Shown here: positions 6,793 to 15,718 of the stretch, piece after piece
Position numbering within the stretch: position 1 is the first letter of the stretch
Layout: every line of letters begins with the position of its first letter
Assembly (NCBI RefSeq): GCF_000427335.1
Contig: NZ_ATMR01000077.1
Location: forward strand, 45,368-109,367
Length of the DNA: 64,000 nt
Direction of reading: 5' to 3'
DNA from: Winogradskyella psychrotolerans RS-3
GTDB taxonomy: Bacteria; Bacteroidota; Bacteroidia; Flavobacteriales; Flavobacteriaceae
Program-made: the position numbers and the translations under genes
The notes under the pieces: generated by a model
What the model saw: only the letters and a program-made list of their open reading frames with translations
The model's database searches: none
Told to the model about the DNA's origin: nothing

Positions 6793-6820
6793 ATACAACA
6801 ATTGTATATACAAATGTATG
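6792..6820 (-). promoter_or_regulatory. Probable MarR operator and -7 box
   Basis: The palindrome TTGTATATACAA (6802-6813) interleaves with TATACAA-N3-TTGTATA (6792-6808) and overlaps a TACATTTG -7 element (complement of 6812-6819). A palindrome over the promoter and start codon of a MarR gene is the usual arrangement for autorepression. No good -33 box is seen. Confidence 0.6.
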
Positions 6821-6834
6821 TGTTTTATTGACAT

Positions 6835-7140
6835 ATGAAATTAATATTTTGTTAAATTTAAAACATGTAGGTTTTAATTATTTTGAAGTTTATGACTTTT
6901 AAGAAAAGATGTACTAAAAAAATGATACAAGAGTTATATATTGAAGATGCTGTTGGTCTCATATTAAAAAAATCAGAGCATAAAAATGAATAAAAAAGAG
7001 TAATTAACTGTATTATTACAGTAGATTCTTACGATAAAGGTAGAATATGTTAAAAAATGAATCTGAAATGTAACACTTCTGATATTTTTACGTCTATATC
7101 ATAATGGAATGTTAATTTTGCTAAAAATTAAGAATAAAGA
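6835..7140. other. Intergenic region without a confident gene
   Basis: About 300 AT-rich bases between the divergent marR and rhodanese genes. A 33-codon plus-strand ORF (6892-6993) starts MTFKKRCTKKMIQELY and ends KKSEHKNE. It has no recognised relatives and could be a gene remnant or chance. Confidence 0.4.
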
Positions 7141-7457
7141 ATGGCTGATTTATCACAAGAAGAATGGACAAAACAACTCGAAGCAGACGATAATGCCGTT
7201 GTTTTAGATGTTAGAACACAAGATGAAATTGATTTAGGGATGATTCCTAATGCAATTCATATAGATATATTTAAAGGACAAGGATTTATACACGAAGTAG
7301 AACAGTTAGATAAAACAAAAACTATTACGTGTACTGTAAGTCTGGTAATAGAAGCGGACAAGCTTGTGCAATTATGAATCAATTAGATATTGAAAATGCT
7401 TATAACCTCATAGGTGGTTTTAGCGAATGGCAAGGTGAAGTTGCCCACAATCAATGA
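7141..7457 (+). CDS. Rhodanese-domain protein, interrupted by a one-base frameshift
   Basis: Small cytoplasmic rhodanese (sulfurtransferase fold, about 105 residues). The first frame gives the substrate-domain start (NAVVLDVRTQDEID, IPNAIHIDI) but loses register near 7320. The other frame then carries the active-site loop YCKSGNRSGQAC and a normal C-terminus (YNLIGGFSEWQGE) to a TGA at 7455-7457. One A added to the A5 run at 7317-7321 restores LDKTKNYYVYCKSG. Probably a sequence error in an intact gene. It overlaps or abuts the next rhodanese. Confidence 0.75.
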
Positions 7458-7474
7458 TTTTAAAACAAACAATA

Positions 7475-7876
7475 ATGAATAGAGTATTTGTAATATGTTG
7501 TTTATTGTTAACGCTAGGCGTTAGCACAAGTTGTTTAGATAGTACTTTGGCTGATTCTGAAATAAAGTTAATAACAGCGGAAGAAATGCAATCTATTTTA
7601 GAATTAGAAGATGTGCAATTAATTGATGTAAGAACACCCAAAGAATATGAAGGTGGTTTCATTGCTAATGCTCAAAATATAGATTTTATGTCACCTACTT
7701 TTGATGATGACATTACAAAATTAGATAAGGATAAACCTGTGATATTGTATTGTAAGTCTGGAGGTCGAAGTGCTAAATGCGCTAAAAAGATGATAGATGC
7801 AGGATTTAAAAAAATATATGATCTCAAAGGTGGAATTTCTCAATGGAAATTTGCAGAAGAGACACAAATCCAATAA
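7475..7876 (+). CDS. Rhodanese-like lipoprotein
   Basis: Signal peptide ending STSC suggests lipidation at Cys20, then a single rhodanese domain with VQLIDVRTPKEYEGG, ALNAQNIDF-like strand and the active-site loop YCKSGGRSAKC. It is the envelope partner of the cytoplasmic rhodanese just upstream. An earlier ATG at 7454 overlaps the upstream stop as ATGA and could be used, but the shorter start gives a standard-length lipoprotein signal. Likely role: persulfide or thiol chemistry in the envelope; substrate unknown. Confidence 0.85.
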   Translation: MNRVFVICCLLLTLGVSTSCLDSTLADSEIKLITAEEMQSILELEDVQLIDVRTPKEYEGGFIANAQNIDFMSPTFDDDITKLDKDKPVILYCKSGGRSAKCAKKMIDAGFKKIYDLKGGISQWKFAEETQIQ

Positions 7877-7892
7877 AAATCTAAACACAATC

Positions 7893-7920
7893 AAACCGAA
7901 CTTTAAGTTCGGTTTTTTTA
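7893..7920 (+). terminator. Intrinsic terminator after rhodanese pair
   Basis: AAACCGAACTT / AAGTTCGGTTT hairpin followed by a T-run. Confidence 0.85.
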
Positions 7921-8024
7921 TGCCTATAATTCTCTTCTCGAATTCTTAAGATTTTTATAAATTAGACGATTGTAAACCTAGAATAGAAACCCTTCTGTTA
8001 CATTTGCAAATTAACATGTCGTTT

Positions 8025-10421
8025 ATGAAATTTAATAAAGTACTTCTGCTTTGCCTTTTGGCATTTACGTTTTCATTCAATTTATTTTCACAGGTTTTTG
8101 ATCCCGTAAAATGGGAAACCAAGGTTGAAAAAATTTCAGATACAGAATACAATCTTATTTCAATAGCAACAATAGATTCTGGCTGGCATTTGTATTCGCA
8201 AAATGTACCGGATAATGGCCCTATTCCTACAACCTTTTCTTATACCGAGACCAAAGATTTTGAATTAATAGGGAAAACATCTGAGGAAGAAGGCGAAACT
8301 ATAGATGATCCTGTTTTTCAAATGCGGATTAAATTTTTTGGTAATAAAGCAGCGTTTTCACAACGTATTAAAGTTCTCAATAAAGAATTGTCACTTATTG
8401 AAGGTGAAGTAGAATTTATGGTCTGTGATGACGAAAAATGTTTACCGCCAACTTATATCGATCTTAAGTTTAACTTGAAGGATACTGAAGATGTTAAAGA
8501 GGTTTCTACAGGAATGGCATTAAATTTAACCGGTAATACACCAAAAATTCTAGAGCCTGTAAAATGGAGCACTTCTGTTGAGAAAATAAATGATACCGAA
8601 TTGATTTTAGTGTCTACCGCAACGATAGATAAGGGTTGGAAGTTATATGCTCAAAATATTGAAGAAGGCGGCCCAATTCCAACGAGTTTTGATTACACAT
8701 TAAAAGACGGTGTTGAGTTAGTCGGTTCAACTAATGAAGAAAAGGGTGAAGAAAGTATAGACAAGGTCTTCGATATGAAGATTAAATACTTTAAAGATAA
8801 GGCTGAATTCAGACAAAAAATTAAAGTTTCAGACGCAACAATTTCTTCACTCGTTTCTGAGGTTGGCTTTATGTCTTGCGATGACACACAATGTACAGCT
8901 CCAACTTATGTCGATTTAGAATATGATTTAACTAAGACTGTTGTGGCTTCCTCAGATATTTCTGAAAACTCTGAAGCAGATGACGACGAGTCGAGCAAAG
9001 GTTTATGGTCTATTTTTATTATTGCTTTCTTTTCTGGATTTGTAGCGTTATTAACACCATGTGTGTTTCCAATGATACCAATGACGGTAAGTTTCTTTAT
9101 AAAACAAAGTCAATCTAAAGCCAAAGGCATTCGTAATGCTATCATTTATGGATTATCAATTATTGTAATTTATGTCTTATTAGGTACAATCATAACAGCT
9201 ATTTTTGGAGCAGATGCCTTAAATGCATTAGCCACAAACGTTTGGTTTAACCTAATTTTCTTTATACTATTAGTGGTTTTTGCCATTTCATTTTTAGGCG
9301 CTTTTGAAATTGTATTACCTAATTCTTGGGCAAATAAAGCCGATAAGCAAGCTGATAGAGGTGGACTAGTTGGCATCTTTTTTATGGCTTTGGCTTTAGC
9401 AATTGTCTCGTTTTCTTGTACAGGGCCAATAGTAGGAACTATTTTGGTTGAAGCGGCTTCTAAAGGAGGTATCGCACCGGTAATAGGAATGTTAGGCTTT
9501 TCATCTGCAATCGCATTACCATTTGCATTATTTGCTGCTTTTCCGGGTTGGTTAAATTCTCTACCAAAATCAGGAGGCTGGTTAAATACCGTAAAGGTCG
9601 TTTTAGGGTTCTTAGAGTTAGCTTTAGCGTTTAAATTCTTATCACAAGCCGATTTAGTATTGCAATTACATTTCTTAGAACGTGAAGTATTTATCGCTAT
9701 ATGGATTGCTATTTTTGGAACATTATCCTTATATCTTTTTGGGAAAATCCAATTGCCACACGATTCGCCACTGAAACATATTTCCGTAGGACGATTATTA
9801 TTTGGCTTACTAACGCTGACGTTTACGATTTACATGATTCCGGGACTTTGGGGAGCACCTTTAAAAATTATAAGTGCGTTTCCTCCTCCATTAGATTATT
9901 CTGAATCTCCGTATGGAGTCGGTAATTCAAGAGGTGGTGGTGCAAGTATAACAGATATTCCTGAAGGAGCACATTTATTAGCACCACATGATATTTTAGC
10001 ATTTAATGATTACGAAACCGGTTTGGCTTATGCTAAAAAAGTAGGGAAACCTGTGATGCTCGATTTTACAGGTTGGGCTTGCGTTAACTGTCGTAAAATG
10101 GAACAGAATGTTTGGGTAGATCCACAAGTATTATCTAAACTTAAAAATGATATTGTGCTTATTTCTTTATATGTTGATGAGCAAATCGATTTTCCTGAAG
10201 GTGAAGCGCCAGATTCAAAATTAAGACCAGGAAAAAAACTAAGAAACAAAGGTCAGAAGTGGAGCGAAATGCAAACCATTAAATATAAAACCAATACACA
10301 ACCGTATTATGTATTGATGGATCATAATGAAGAAAATCTTATTGAGCCTGTTGCTTATACTCCAGATATTGAGGAATACGAGGCATGGTTAAAAGAAGGG
10401 ATTGGGAATTTTAAAGATTAA
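8025..10421 (+). CDS. DsbD-like thiol:disulfide interchange protein with duplicated N-terminal domain
   Basis: Carries reducing power across the inner membrane to periplasmic thiols. After a signal peptide (1-23) come two homologous DsbD-N-type domains (about 25-165 and 174-320). Each contains an FDPVKW/LEPVKW opening and a Cys pair, CDDEKC near 134 and CDDTQC near 284. Then follow eight or so membrane helices (326-610) with the conserved TPCVFPM and SCTGP cysteines. A C-terminal thioredoxin-like domain has WACVNC near 684. Classical DsbD has only one N-terminal domain. I start at the Met at 8025; 8016 is also possible. A TACATTTG -7 box lies at 7999-8006, so the longer TTG start at 8004 is excluded. 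Confidence 0.93.
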   Translation: MKFNKVLLLCLLAFTFSFNLFSQVFDPVKWETKVEKISDTEYNLISIATIDSGWHLYSQNVPDNGPIPTTFSYTETKDFELIGKTSEEEGETIDDPVFQMRIKFFGNKAAFSQRIKVLNKELSLIEGEVEFMVCDDEKCLPPTYIDLKFNLKDTEDVKEVSTGMALNLTGNTPKILEPVKWSTSVEKINDTELILVSTATIDKGWKLYAQNIEEGGPIPTSFDYTLKDGVELVGSTNEEKGEESIDKVFDMKIKYFKDKAEFRQKIKVSDATISSLVSEVGFMSCDDTQCTAPTYVDLEYDLTKTVVASSDISENSEADDDESSKGLWSIFIIAFFSGFVALLTPCVFPMIPMTVSFFIKQSQSKAKGIRNAIIYGLSIIVIYVLLGTIITAIFGADALNALATNVWFNLIFFILLVVFAISFLGAFEIVLPNSWANKADKQADRGGLVGIFFMALALAIVSFSCTGPIVGTILVEAASKGGIAPVIGMLGFSSAIALPFALFAAFPGWLNSLPKSGGWLNTVKVVLGFLELALAFKFLSQADLVLQLHFLEREVFIAIWIAIFGTLSLYLFGKIQLPHDSPLKHISVGRLLFGLLTLTFTIYMIPGLWGAPLKIISAFPPPLDYSESPYGVGNSRGGGASITDIPEGAHLLAPHDILAFNDYETGLAYAKKVGKPVMLDFTGWACVNCRKMEQNVWVDPQVLSKLKNDIVLISLYVDEQIDFPEGEAPDSKLRPGKKLRNKGQKWSEMQTIKYKTNTQPYYVLMDHNEENLIEPVAYTPDIEEYEAWLKEGIGNFKD

Positions 10422-11761
10422 AAAATCAAACTAAAAACAGAACCTTCGCCTTCTACACTTTTAACAATGATTCGGCCTTTATGAAGCAACATAATTTGCT
10501 TACAAAGGCTTAGTCCTATACCACTTCCTGTCGTTTTACTGGTGAAGAATGGAACAAATATATTTTCTAGAATATCTTTAGGAATTCCCGAGCCATTATC
10601 TAAAACCTTAATCACAATATCTCTATTTGGGTTTTGAGAAGCAAGGACTTTAATTTGTGGATGTACTCCATCTTTACAAGCATCAACAGCATTTAAAATA
10701 AGGTTGATTAAGACTTGTTCTATAAGATGGGTGTCAATATCCAACTCTAGTTTAGGAGACGTAACATTAAATTCTATACTTATATTTTTCGCCTTTATCG
10801 AAGGTTCCATTAACAACTGAAGATTATTAAATAAGTCTTCAATTTTAACCCGTTGTAGGTTGAGGTGTGTGACTTTACTCAAACTTCTATAGGTCTTCGC
10901 AAATTTTAAAAGACCTTCACTACGGTTTTTAATAGTTTTAACTCCAGCGTTTAAATCCTCTAACTCAAGGCGTGTTTCTTCAGGTTGTTCTATGGCTAAT
11001 TGTAAGTTTTTTTGAAGTGTATCTGCCAAGGATGAAATCGGAGCAATAGAATTCATGATTTCGTGTGTCATCACGCTTAAAAGTTTCTTCCAAGATTCCG
11101 ATTCATTTTTATTTAAAGTATCATCGATATTCTGAATCACAATTAATTTGAAAGCATCCTCTTTAACTTGAAATACGGTATCAGAAATCAAGATTTTAAT
11201 ACTTTCATTTTGAAGCGCTATAGAAATAGAATTCGGTTCTCTATGGTAGGTTTCAAAAATAGTATTGAATAATTCTGGTTTTCTATTTTCTACAAACCGA
11301 ATATTTTTAAACGAAGGCATATCTAGCGTTTCCCCAAAAGAATCATTACTCCAAAGCACGTCGCCAGATTCTAAATTATACGCAATAATCCCAATGTCTA
11401 CCATTTCTAAAATCTTTTGAAGGTAAACATATTGCGCTTCGTTTTGAGAGTTGATTTCTTTAATGGTTCTATTAATTTCATTAAAACCTGTGTATAAAAA
11501 ACGGATATCTTTTGGACCTCTGTCTTCTGGAAACCATCTCGAAAAATCACGATACTTTACAGCTTCAAAAAAATCATCCATCACCACAAATCGTCGTTTT
11601 ACAAACGTGTAGGTATTAATACATAGGTAAAGTAGCGCCATGCTAATTACTACGATGTAAGCCGTTTGTTCCTTATATATCGTATAGGCTAATGCAAGTA
11701 TGGTACTCACTAAAAGTAAAATTCTAAAAAAGAGCCAAAAGATGTAACTTCTATAGTTCAT
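10418..11761 (-). CDS. Membrane sensor histidine kinase, NtrB/AtoS-like
   Basis: A 447-residue kinase. Two N-terminal membrane helices (about 8-53) have almost no periplasmic loop. A PAS-like region follows, then the phosphoacceptor motif [15 protein letters not shown] (His near 231), N-box [15 protein letters not shown] and [16 protein letters not shown]-binding boxes. It overlaps the 3' end of the response regulator by 11 bp and is translated after it. Its stop overlaps that of the convergent dsbD-like gene by 4 bp. The short extracytoplasmic part suggests it senses within or at the membrane; the signal is unknown. Confidence 0.93.
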   Translation of the reverse strand: MNYRSYIFWLFFRILLLVSTILALAYTIYKEQTAYIVVISMALLYLCINTYTFVKRRFVVMDDFFEAVKYRDFSRWFPEDRGPKDIRFLYTGFNEINRTIKEINSQNEAQYVYLQKILEMVDIGIIAYNLESGDVLWSNDSFGETLDMPSFKNIRFVENRKPELFNTIFETYHREPNSISIALQNESIKILISDTVFQVKEDAFKLIVIQNIDDTLNKNESESWKKLLSVMTHEIMNSIAPISSLADTLQKNLQLAIEQPEETRLELEDLNAGVKTIKNRSEGLLKFAKTYRSLSKVTHLNLQRVKIEDLFNNLQLLMEPSIKAKNISIEFNVTSPKLELDIDTHLIEQVLINLILNAVDACKDGVHPQIKVLASQNPNRDIVIKVLDNGSGIPKDILENIFVPFFTSKTTGSGIGLSLCKQIMLLHKGRIIVKSVEGEGSVFSLIF

Positions 11762-13106
11762 ACTTTTCTAGTCTTCGGTATAAAGCAGCTCTTGTAATCC
11801 CCAGTTCTTTAGCCGATTTTGACACGTTGCCCTTATTTTTTTCAAGGACATTTAAAATCGCATTTTTTTCTAAATCGTCTAAGTTTAAACTCTTCGTGGT
11901 AATACGCGTTGCCGTGGACGGACGCTCTATTGATGAAAACACTAAGTCTTCAGGTTTTAAAACGGACCCATCGGTCATTATCACAGCACGTTCTAAAACG
12001 TATTGCAATTCTCTAACATTACCCGGAAAATCGTGGTTTTTTAATTTTGAAATAAAACCCGAATCAAATGAAAACGGACTTTTATTATATTTTTCGGCAT
12101 ATAAGGTGACAAAATGATGTGCTAATTCGGTAATATCCGTGCCACGATCTCTAAGTGGTGGCGCAATAATATCCACCGTATTTATTCTGTAAATTAAATC
12201 TTTTCGAAATTTCTTTTCGTCAGCTAAAATTTGTGGGTCAATATTCGTCGCACAAACTAACCGAATGTCAATAGAAATTGAAGTATTAGAACCTAATGGC
12301 GTGACTTGTCTATTCTGCAAAACGGTGAGTAATCTTGCTTGTTGAGCTAAACTAATATTACCAATTTCATCTAAAAATAGTGTACCACCATGGGCAGCTT
12401 CAAAACGGCCTTTTCTGTCTTCTCTAGCGTCTGTAAACGCACCTTTTTTATACCCAAATAATTCACTTTCAAATAGTGATTCAGTTAAAGCACCAACATC
12501 GACCTTTACAAACGGTTGGTGTTTTCTATTGGAGTTGTCATGAAGCGCTCGAGCAATTAAATCTTTACCTGTGCCGTTCTCACCAAGGATTAAAACGTTG
12601 GCATCTGTGGGTGCTACTTTTTTAAGTTTGGTAAAGATATCCGTCATAACATCACTATCACCAATGATTTCAACAGTATTGCTGTTAAGGTGTTTCTTTT
12701 GGGTGTTTTGGGATTTCTTTTGACTTAGAATCGTTGTAATTGTTTCTATAATTTTTTCATTCTTCCAAGGTTTCATCAAAAAGTCAGAAGCTCCTTCTTT
12801 TAATCCTCTTATCGCTAAATCAATATCAGCATAGGCAGTCATTAAAATAACTGAGGTTTCAGGTTTTTGTTTCCGGATTTTATTCAACCAAAAAATACCT
12901 TCGTTACCCGTATTGACTAAACCATTAAAGTTCATATCTAAAATGATAATGTCGTAGGAGGTACGCTCAATTTGAGACGTAATATTACTTGGGTTTTTTT
13001 CGGTAACCACTTCCTTAACCAGTGGTTTTAAAAGCAGGCGTAATGCTGTTAATACATCAACATCATCGTCTATAACTAATATTGTAGCGTTTTTTAATAC
13101 CATCAC
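11751..13106 (-). CDS. Sigma-54-dependent response regulator, NtrC family
   Basis: Receiver domain (1-120, phospho-Asp57 in IIILDMNF), AAA+ domain (about 145-380; Walker A GENGTGK 175-181, Walker B GGTLFLDEIG) and C-terminal Fis-type HTH ending [10 protein letters not shown]. The sigma-54 contact loop reads GAFTDA (222-227) instead of GAFTGA, a variant I believe is common in this phylum. It is transcribed divergently from the hlyD efflux operon, whose promoter region carries a sigma-54-like element and inverted repeats. It is therefore the probable activator of both efflux promoters. Confidence 0.95.
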   Translation of the reverse strand: MMVLKNATILVIDDDVDVLTALRLLLKPLVKEVVTEKNPSNITSQIERTSYDIIILDMNFNGLVNTGNEGIFWLNKIRKQKPETSVILMTAYADIDLAIRGLKEGASDFLMKPWKNEKIIETITTILSQKKSQNTQKKHLNSNTVEIIGDSDVMTDIFTKLKKVAPTDANVLILGENGTGKDLIARALHDNSNRKHQPFVKVDVGALTESLFESELFGYKKGAFTDAREDRKGRFEAAHGGTLFLDEIGNISLAQQARLLTVLQNRQVTPLGSNTSISIDIRLVCATNIDPQILADEKKFRKDLIYRINTVDIIAPPLRDRGTDITELAHHFVTLYAEKYNKSPFSFDSGFISKLKNHDFPGNVRELQYVLERAVIMTDGSVLKPEDLVFSSIERPSTATRITTKSLNLDDLEKNAILNVLEKNKGNVSKSAKELGITRAALYRRLEKYEL

Positions 13107-13267
13107 TCGATAATCGAGGTTTATTTATTAGGAAGTCCCTTCAAAGCCCAACGTCATTCTTCGTTAAATTACGTATAGAGCTCATTCTAAGGTTGTGTTT
13201 ACAATATTACGATTTTATCTTGGGCTTATAAAAATTACAAAACCTAAATTTTTACAGCCTTCAAAAG

Positions 13268-13374
13268 TGTGCGTTTTCGAACATAAAGTGTATCAAAAAC
13301 GGACACTTTTAGTTTTGGATTTAAATATAAGCAGCTATAAATAAGGTTGTTATGGTTTTGGCATCATCTTCACT
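13268..13374 (+). promoter_or_regulatory. Sigma-54-type promoter with upstream activator sites, module 1 (hlyD)
   Basis: Inverted repeat TGTGCG-N4-CGAACA (13268-13283) is followed by GTGT-N11-ACAC (13288-13306). A sigma-54-like element TTGGCATCATCTTCACT (13358-13374; GG at 13360-13361) lies 72 bases downstream of the GTGT. The element resembles the E. coli glnAp2 promoter core (TTGGCAC...TTCGCT). The same arrangement with identical spacing recurs at 20646-20752. Confidence 0.75.
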
Positions 13375-13403
13375 ATATAAATGGTATAAATAAAAGATAT
13401 ATA

Positions 13404-14654
13404 ATGGACGTTCCAATTCAGAAGAAGAAATTTTCAAATCAAAAACTAGGATTAGCTTTAGGGGTTTTAGCCATAGTGGCTTTAATCGTGTATGTTATTT
13501 TTCAAACCTCAGGTGGTTCAAAATTGAATGTTGAAAAAGAACGCATTTCTATCAATACCGTTTCGAAAGGTGTCTTCCAAGAAAATATTCCGGTTAATGG
13601 GATCGTGCTTCCTGTGACGACAATTTATTTAGATGCTTTAGAAGGTGGACGTGTAGAAGAAAAGTTTGTTGAAGACGGAGCGATGCTTAAAAAAGGTGAG
13701 CCTATTTTAAGATTATCGAATACAGATTTGGAATTGAGTTTAATAAATCAAGAAACATCAGTATATAATTTGTTAACGCAAATGCAGATTTCTCAAAATG
13801 CAGCGCGTCAAAATACCATTAACAGACAAAATCAATTTACAGATGTTGAAAACAATCTGATTGAAGCCGAACGTGTTTATAATTTGAATAAACGCTTATA
13901 TGAAAAAGGCGCGATAGGAAGAATGGATTATGAGTCGTCTCAAAACAATTTCGACTACCAAAAAGAACGGATGAAGCTCGCCAAACAAGTCTTATCTGAA
14001 GATACTCTTTCGTCTAAATTGGAAGTGAGTCAAGCAAAAAACTCATACGCCAGAACGCAAAGTGCTTTAGAATTAATGCGAAAAAAAGTAGGGGATTTAG
14101 TGGTTAGAGCACCAATTGATGGGCAGTTAACCTCTTTAGATGCTGAAATCGGACAGTCCATTAATAAAGGCACGAGATTAGGACAAGTTGATGTGATTAC
14201 TGGTTATAAAGTAAGAGTGGATATTGATGAGCACTATATTTCAAGAATCTATAATGGTCAAACTGGAACCTTTGTGTTGAATAATAAAACCTACACTTTA
14301 GAAATTAAAAAAGTATTTACCCAAGTAACAAATGGTCGTTTTCAAGTGGATATGAAATTTCAGGGTGATGTGCCTGAAGGTATTAGAAGAGGTCAAAACT
14401 TACAGATCCGTGTGGCCTTAAGTGCCGAAAAAGAAGCCTTATTAGTTTCAAAAGGTGGGTTCTTTCAAAAAACAGGAGGGAATTGGGTGTTTAAAGTGAG
14501 CGAAGATGGTAACACGGCTTATAAAGTAAATATTAGATTAGGAAGTCAGAATACAGAATACTACGAAGTGCTTGAGGGATTAAATCCAGGAGATAAAGTA
14601 GTGACATCGAGTTATGATTCTTTTGGTGATACGGAAGAGTTGATTTTGAAATAG
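13404..14654 (+). CDS. HlyD/MacA-family periplasmic adaptor of an ABC efflux system
   Basis: Membrane-fusion protein linking an inner-membrane ABC transporter to an outer-membrane channel. One N-terminal membrane helix lies at about residues 15-33. A biotinyl/lipoyl-like half (GGRVEEKFVEDGAMLKKGEPI), a long coiled-coil hairpin (about 100-220), the second lipoyl half (VRAPIDGQLTSLDAEIGQS) and a beta-barrel follow. The start at 13404 is chosen because the longer frame (13347) runs through the sigma-54 promoter. Its TAG stop overlaps the first unit of a 7-bp array. Confidence 0.93.
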   Translation: MDVPIQKKKFSNQKLGLALGVLAIVALIVYVIFQTSGGSKLNVEKERISINTVSKGVFQENIPVNGIVLPVTTIYLDALEGGRVEEKFVEDGAMLKKGEPILRLSNTDLELSLINQETSVYNLLTQMQISQNAARQNTINRQNQFTDVENNLIEAERVYNLNKRLYEKGAIGRMDYESSQNNFDYQKERMKLAKQVLSEDTLSSKLEVSQAKNSYARTQSALELMRKKVGDLVVRAPIDGQLTSLDAEIGQSINKGTRLGQVDVITGYKVRVDIDEHYISRIYNGQTGTFVLNNKTYTLEIKKVFTQVTNGRFQVDMKFQGDVPEGIRRGQNLQIRVALSAEKEALLVSKGGFFQKTGGNWVFKVSEDGNTAYKVNIRLGSQNTEYYEVLEGLNPGDKVVTSSYDSFGDTEELILK

Positions 14655-14867
14655 AAGCAAGAGACAAGAGACAAGAAGCAAGAGACAAGAGACAAGAATC
14701 AAGAGGCAAGAGGCAAGAGGCAAGAGGCAAGAGGCAAGAGAAAAGATAAAAGAGTATAGATAAAAGAAATATTTTTAACCAACAACCAACAACCAACAAC
14801 CAACAACCAACAACCAACAACCAACAACCAACAACTAAGGGCTAACAGCCAAAAGCCAACAGCTAAA
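14653..14867. repeat. Composite heptanucleotide array between hlyD and ABC ATPase
   Basis: From 14653 there are 12 AGAnnCA units: AGAAGCA/AGAGACA/AGAGACA twice, one AGAATCA, five AGAGGCA. An AT-rich spacer follows, then 8 perfect AACCAAC units (14777-14832) and degenerate 7-mers (GGCTAAC, AGCCAAA, AGCCAAC, AGCTAAA) to about 14867. The first unit overlaps the hlyD TAG stop; the array ends about 14 bases before the next ATG. Open frames across it on either strand are repeat artefacts. Confidence 0.95.
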
Positions 14868-14880
14868 AAATATAAATACA

Positions 14881-15558
14881 ATGATACAAATTACGGACTT
14901 AGAGAAATTTTATAAAACCGAAGAAGTGCAAACCATAGCCTTAAACAAATTATCATTTAATGTTAAAGAAGGTGAATTTGTAGCGATCATGGGACCTTCG
15001 GGATGTGGGAAATCGACTTTATTGAATATTTTGGGATTATTAGACGATCCTGATGGAGGTAGTTTTATGTTTAACGGCACAGAAGTCGCTGGTTATAATG
15101 AGCGCAAGCGTTCAGAATTACGTAAACACAATATCGGTTTTGTATTCCAGAGCTTTAACTTAATCGATGAACTTACAGTTTTTGAAAATGTAGAATTACC
15201 ATTAATCTACACAGGTGTTAAACCGGCAGAACGTAAAAAGCAAGTAGAAGCGGTTTTAGAGAAAATGCAAATTATGCATCGACGTAATCACTTTCCTCAA
15301 CAATTATCTGGTGGTCAGCAGCAGCGTGTAGCTGTGGCAAGAGCTGTTGTAAATAAACCGAAATTAATTTTGGCTGATGAGCCAACAGGAAATTTAGATA
15401 GTACTAATGGTAATGAAGTTATGGATTTATTAATAGATCTTAATGAAGCAGGAACAACCATCATCATGGTAACACACAGTGAGCACGATGCAAAATACAG
15501 TCACAGAATTATAAGAATGTTAGACGGACAAAAAGTAACAGAAAATATATTGGCGTAG
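14881..15558 (+). CDS. ABC transporter ATPase, MacB/LolD type
   Basis: A 225-residue ATP-binding subunit. Walker A GPSGCGKST near 39-47, Q-loop in FVFQSFNLIDELT, signature LSGGQQQRVAVARA, Walker B LILADEPTGNLD and switch His in MVTHSEHD. The sequence belongs to the class that powers FtsX-like permeases. It lies downstream of hlyD and upstream of the first two permeases, and probably energises all four permeases together with the second ATPase at 26438. Confidence 0.95.
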   Translation: MIQITDLEKFYKTEEVQTIALNKLSFNVKEGEFVAIMGPSGCGKSTLLNILGLLDDPDGGSFMFNGTEVAGYNERKRSELRKHNIGFVFQSFNLIDELTVFENVELPLIYTGVKPAERKKQVEAVLEKMQIMHRRNHFPQQLSGGQQQRVAVARAVVNKPKLILADEPTGNLDSTNGNEVMDLLIDLNEAGTTIIMVTHSEHDAKYSHRIIRMLDGQKVTENILA

Positions 15559-15563
15559 TCTAT

Positions 15564-15591
15564 CCTGCAAGGTTTTTAAAACCTTGTAAGT
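15564..15591. repeat. Palindrome, family B, after ABC ATPase
   Basis: CCTGCAAGGTTT-TTA-AAACCTTGTAAG imperfect inverted repeat a few bases after a stop codon. The rest of the gap (15592-15718) is AT-rich with short ATCA repeats and no gene. Confidence 0.7.
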
Positions 15592-15718
15592 ATATAATCA
15601 TCAATCAATCCATCAATCAGGCCGAAAACACTTCCGTAAATCATAAAACAACCAATCAATTACTACTGAAGTGTCGAAGCCAAATCAATCAAAAAACGAA
15701 CAGTAATTCTTAGAAACT

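Noticed and set aside
6793..6834. Longer MarR start (MSIKHIHLYIQ...)
   Set aside because: These codons cover the promoter and operator palindromes; the Met at 6792 gives a normal MarR N-terminus.
13347..13403. Longer hlyD start (MLWFWHHLHY...)
   Set aside because: It would translate the sigma-54 promoter and predicted transcription start; MDVPIQ at 13404 fits the family.
14533..14881. Minus-strand reading frames across the heptamer array
   Set aside because: They consist of periodic translations of the repeat (LLPLASC/VVGCWLL-type) and have no start context or conserved features.
15630..15718. A third activator site (AACACTTC...GAAGTGTCG) upstream of permease 1
   Set aside because: Half-sites are 40 bases apart, spacing differs from the two modules and there is no TTGGCAT element.
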